Part shown: piece after piece, positions 62,358 to 64,000 of the stretch
Layout of the letters: the number at the start of each line of letters is the position of its first letter
Numbering within the stretch: the stretch's first letter is position 1
From: Jacaranda mimosifolia
Lineage: Eukaryota > Streptophyta > Magnoliopsida > Lamiales > Bignoniaceae
Length of the DNA: 64,000 bases
Direction: 5' to 3'
Assembly (NCBI GenBank): GCA_018894105.1
Contig: CM032121.1
Coordinates: forward strand, 5,808,507 to 5,872,506
Program-made: the position numbers and the translations under genes
Notes under the pieces: generated by a model
What the model saw: only the letters and a program-made list of their open reading frames with translations
Database searches by the model: none
What the model was told of the DNA's origin: nothing

Positions 62358-62580
62358 TTTTTGTAATCATGAAAAAACCATAAATAGAAAGTGGCAGACT
62401 ATTCTTCACACATAGCTTGCCTATTCACATCATGATTCATCCCTATACTATTAGCTATCAAAACAAACCCGTCTCACCAAATCTATTTTGATTACTTGAA
62501 AGAAAAATATTCTGCACAAAATTATCTTCTACTATATAACCAACCAAATCTCTAAATCTAAGTTCCTAACATGTCCAACA
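62358..62580 (+). repeat. Probable 5' LTR end of a Ty1/copia element
   Basis: The sequence immediately before the primer binding site ends '...ctaacatgtccaaca', a CA-type LTR end. Its start could not be located, because the 3' LTR lies outside the window; it should be somewhere after 62357. Confidence 0.4.
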
Positions 62581-62583
62581 TTT

Positions 62584-62595
62584 TGGTATTAGAGC
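62584..62595 (+). other. Primer binding site, initiator tRNA-Met type
   Basis: TGGTATTAGAGC is one transition away from TGGTATCAGAGC, the complement of initiator tRNA-Met used by most plant copia elements. It lies 58 bp upstream of the gag ATG. Confidence 0.85.
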
Positions 62596-62641
62596 AGCGA
62601 TACGTTCAAAGGCTGGGCTCGCAAAAAATATTATTTTCCCT

Positions 62642-63359
62642 ATGGCAACCATTTTTTCAAGCAACAGTATTCCACTACCAATTTTCAATGGATAAAATTA
62701 TGACTACTGGGCAATCAAAATGAAGATGTATTTTCTATCCCAAAACTTATGGGACATTGTTGAAGATGGGATTACTATCCCAGAAAATGCTACATCAAAA
62801 GTTGATCAAAGAACATTAAAGGAACAAAAGAAGAAAGATTATATGACTCTTTATGACATTCAAATGGCATTGGCAGATCAAAAATTTTCCAAGAATCAGA
62901 GGTGCCAAAAATCCAAAGAAGCATGGGATATATTGAAGAAGGAGTTTGAAGGCAATCCCAATGTATGTTCAATCAAACCCAAACTCTTTGAAGAGATTTT
63001 GAGAATGTCAAAATGAAGGATTCAGAAACCATAGAAAAATATTATGCTAGACTGGCTGAGATGGTTAGTCAATTGAGAGCCTATGGTGAAGATATTTCAA
63101 ATAAAAAGGTCATTGAAAAAAAAATACTTATGAGTATTTACTAAAAACTATGATCTGATAGTAATTACTGTTGAAGAAACAATAGATCTTACCACACTGA
63201 CATTAACAGAATTGATGGGTTCCCTTGAAGCATATGAAAAAAGACTGAGTAGGCGAGAAGAAAGTTCATTGCAAAATGACTTTAAGTCCAAACTAAAATT
63301 CCAATCTCAAAAATCTAAAAATTATGATAAGAAATATAAAGAAAACAGGGGAAAATTCT
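62642..63359 (+). pseudogene. Ty1/copia gag (broken)
   Basis: ATG at 62642 opens MATIFSSNSIPLPIFNG, then TAA where a sense codon is expected, then NYDYWAIKMKMYF, the conserved 'F.G.NY..W...M' start of copia gag. The frame continues to 'SKEAWDILKKEFEGN' and shifts near 62980 to 'DSETIEKYYARLAEMVSQL'. Further stops occur around 63140-63200. Despite the lesions the order of gag motifs is complete. Confidence 0.85.
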
Positions 63360-63998
63360 GAAAAAAATGAAAATGGAAGAGATTTTAAGAAAAATAGAAT
63401 GGGAAAATATCCGCCATGGCGACATTGCAAAAGAACTTATCATCTAGAGAAAGATTGTTATTTTCGCGAAAAACCTCAATACCAAAAATGTAAGAGATTT
63501 GAACATGAAGGGAAGAATTATTGGCCCAAAGAGAAACATCATGCTAATTACTTTGAAGAAAAAATGAATCACTTATTTTACGTAACTCAAGATGCTTCAA
63601 AACTAAAGAAATATATTTGGTTCCTTGATAGTGGTTGTAGTAACCACATGACTTGCAACGAAAAAATATTTACTGAAATAGATACAACTAGAAAATCACA
63701 AGTCAAGCTTGGTAATGGCACAATAGTCAATGCTAAAGGAAAAGGCACTATAGCAATCAACACAAATCAAGGTACTAAATTCATCAATGATGTACTATTT
63801 GTTCCTAGTCTAGAGACAAATTTACTAAGTGTTGGCCAAATGATGGAAAGAGGTTGTACTCTACACTTTGAAGGAGATTCTTGTGCCATATTTGACTGTA
63901 GAAACAAAACAATAGTCATTGCTGAAACCAAAATGCAAAATCAAAGGAGTTTTCCCATCTTATGGGATTACCAAAAAGATAAAGCCATGAAGGTTTAG
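63324..63998 (+). CDS. Ty1/copia zinc knuckle and protease region, partial element
   Basis: The 224-codon frame has two zinc-knuckle-like modules ('CKRTYHLEKDC' and 'CKRFEHEGKNYW', the second lacking a final Cys), then the protease active site 'WFLDSGCSNHMT' and the motif 'VLFVPSLETNLLSVGQ' typical of the start of the copia protease-integrase linker. It ends at a TAG at 63996-63998, just before the window edge, where a full element would read on into integrase. The frame is therefore part of a broken polyprotein and not a host gene. Confidence 0.85.
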   Translation: MIRNIKKTGENSEKNENGRDFKKNRMGKYPPWRHCKRTYHLEKDCYFREKPQYQKCKRFEHEGKNYWPKEKHHANYFEEKMNHLFYVTQDASKLKKYIWFLDSGCSNHMTCNEKIFTEIDTTRKSQVKLGNGTIVNAKGKGTIAINTNQGTKFINDVLFVPSLETNLLSVGQMMERGCTLHFEGDSCAIFDCRNKTIVIAETKMQNQRSFPILWDYQKDKAMKV

Positions 63999-64000
63999 GA

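Overview
The window is nuclear DNA from a flowering plant, most likely a eudicot. It is AT-rich, its genes carry short GT-AG introns, and most of it is transposable-element sequence: a Ty3/gypsy element of the Tat type, Ty1/copia, CACTA, hAT-like, Mutator-like and Harbinger-like pieces. No species can be named from the sequence alone. No operons, CRISPR arrays, tRNA or rRNA genes were seen, though tRNAs were not searched exhaustively.

The host genes are a cluster of five germin-like protein (GLP) genes, all with the same plan. Each has a 124-nt first exon carrying the signal peptide, a 107-201-nt intron, and a second exon of about 566 nt carrying the cupin barrel. They are named here A (minus, 8385-9186), B (plus, 20579-21472), C (minus, 46378-47188), D (plus, 50924-51720) and E (minus, 56705-57504). 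B/C and D/E are convergent pairs. At 48580-49580 a D-type upstream region is joined directly to an A/C/E-type upstream region, which looks like the scar of a third convergent pair that was deleted. A, C and E share flanking sequence, and A and C lie in a direct segmental duplication (6412-11829 and 44371-47945). A has lost its canonical splice donor (GT to AT). All five predicted proteins keep the His-x-His...Glu...His metal site of secreted cell-wall germin-like proteins. The only other host gene recognised is a decayed 3' half of a saccharopine-dehydrogenase-like gene (15228-16418).

Layout: 1-6400 is AT-rich repeats and a 2.8-kb CACTA element; 6412-11829 is GLP-A with its flanks and two later insertions; 12131-14515 is a 2.4-kb LTR-like repeat; 15228-16418 is the dehydrogenase pseudogene; 20004-21472 is a Harbinger-type MITE and GLP-B. 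From 21730 to 43859 there is a four-level nest: a Mutator-like element interrupted by a 17.8-kb Tat-type gypsy element, interrupted by a 6.4-kb CACTA element, interrupted by a second copy of the 2.4-kb LTR-like repeat. A hAT-like element also splits the antisense ORF of the gypsy element. From 44371 to 58440 come GLP-C, the fused promoters, GLP-D, a Mutator-like foldback, a CACTA element, a copia gag fragment and GLP-E. From 58441 to the end is an AT-rich element with a GC-rich core and a CACTA insertion, then the start of a Ty1/copia element that runs off the window.

No wholly new system is evident. The observations most worth a second look are the deleted convergent GLP pair, the splice-donor lesion in GLP-A, the nested insertions with target duplications at each level, the antisense ORF of the gypsy element, and an unnamed family of AT-rich elements with GC-rich cores.
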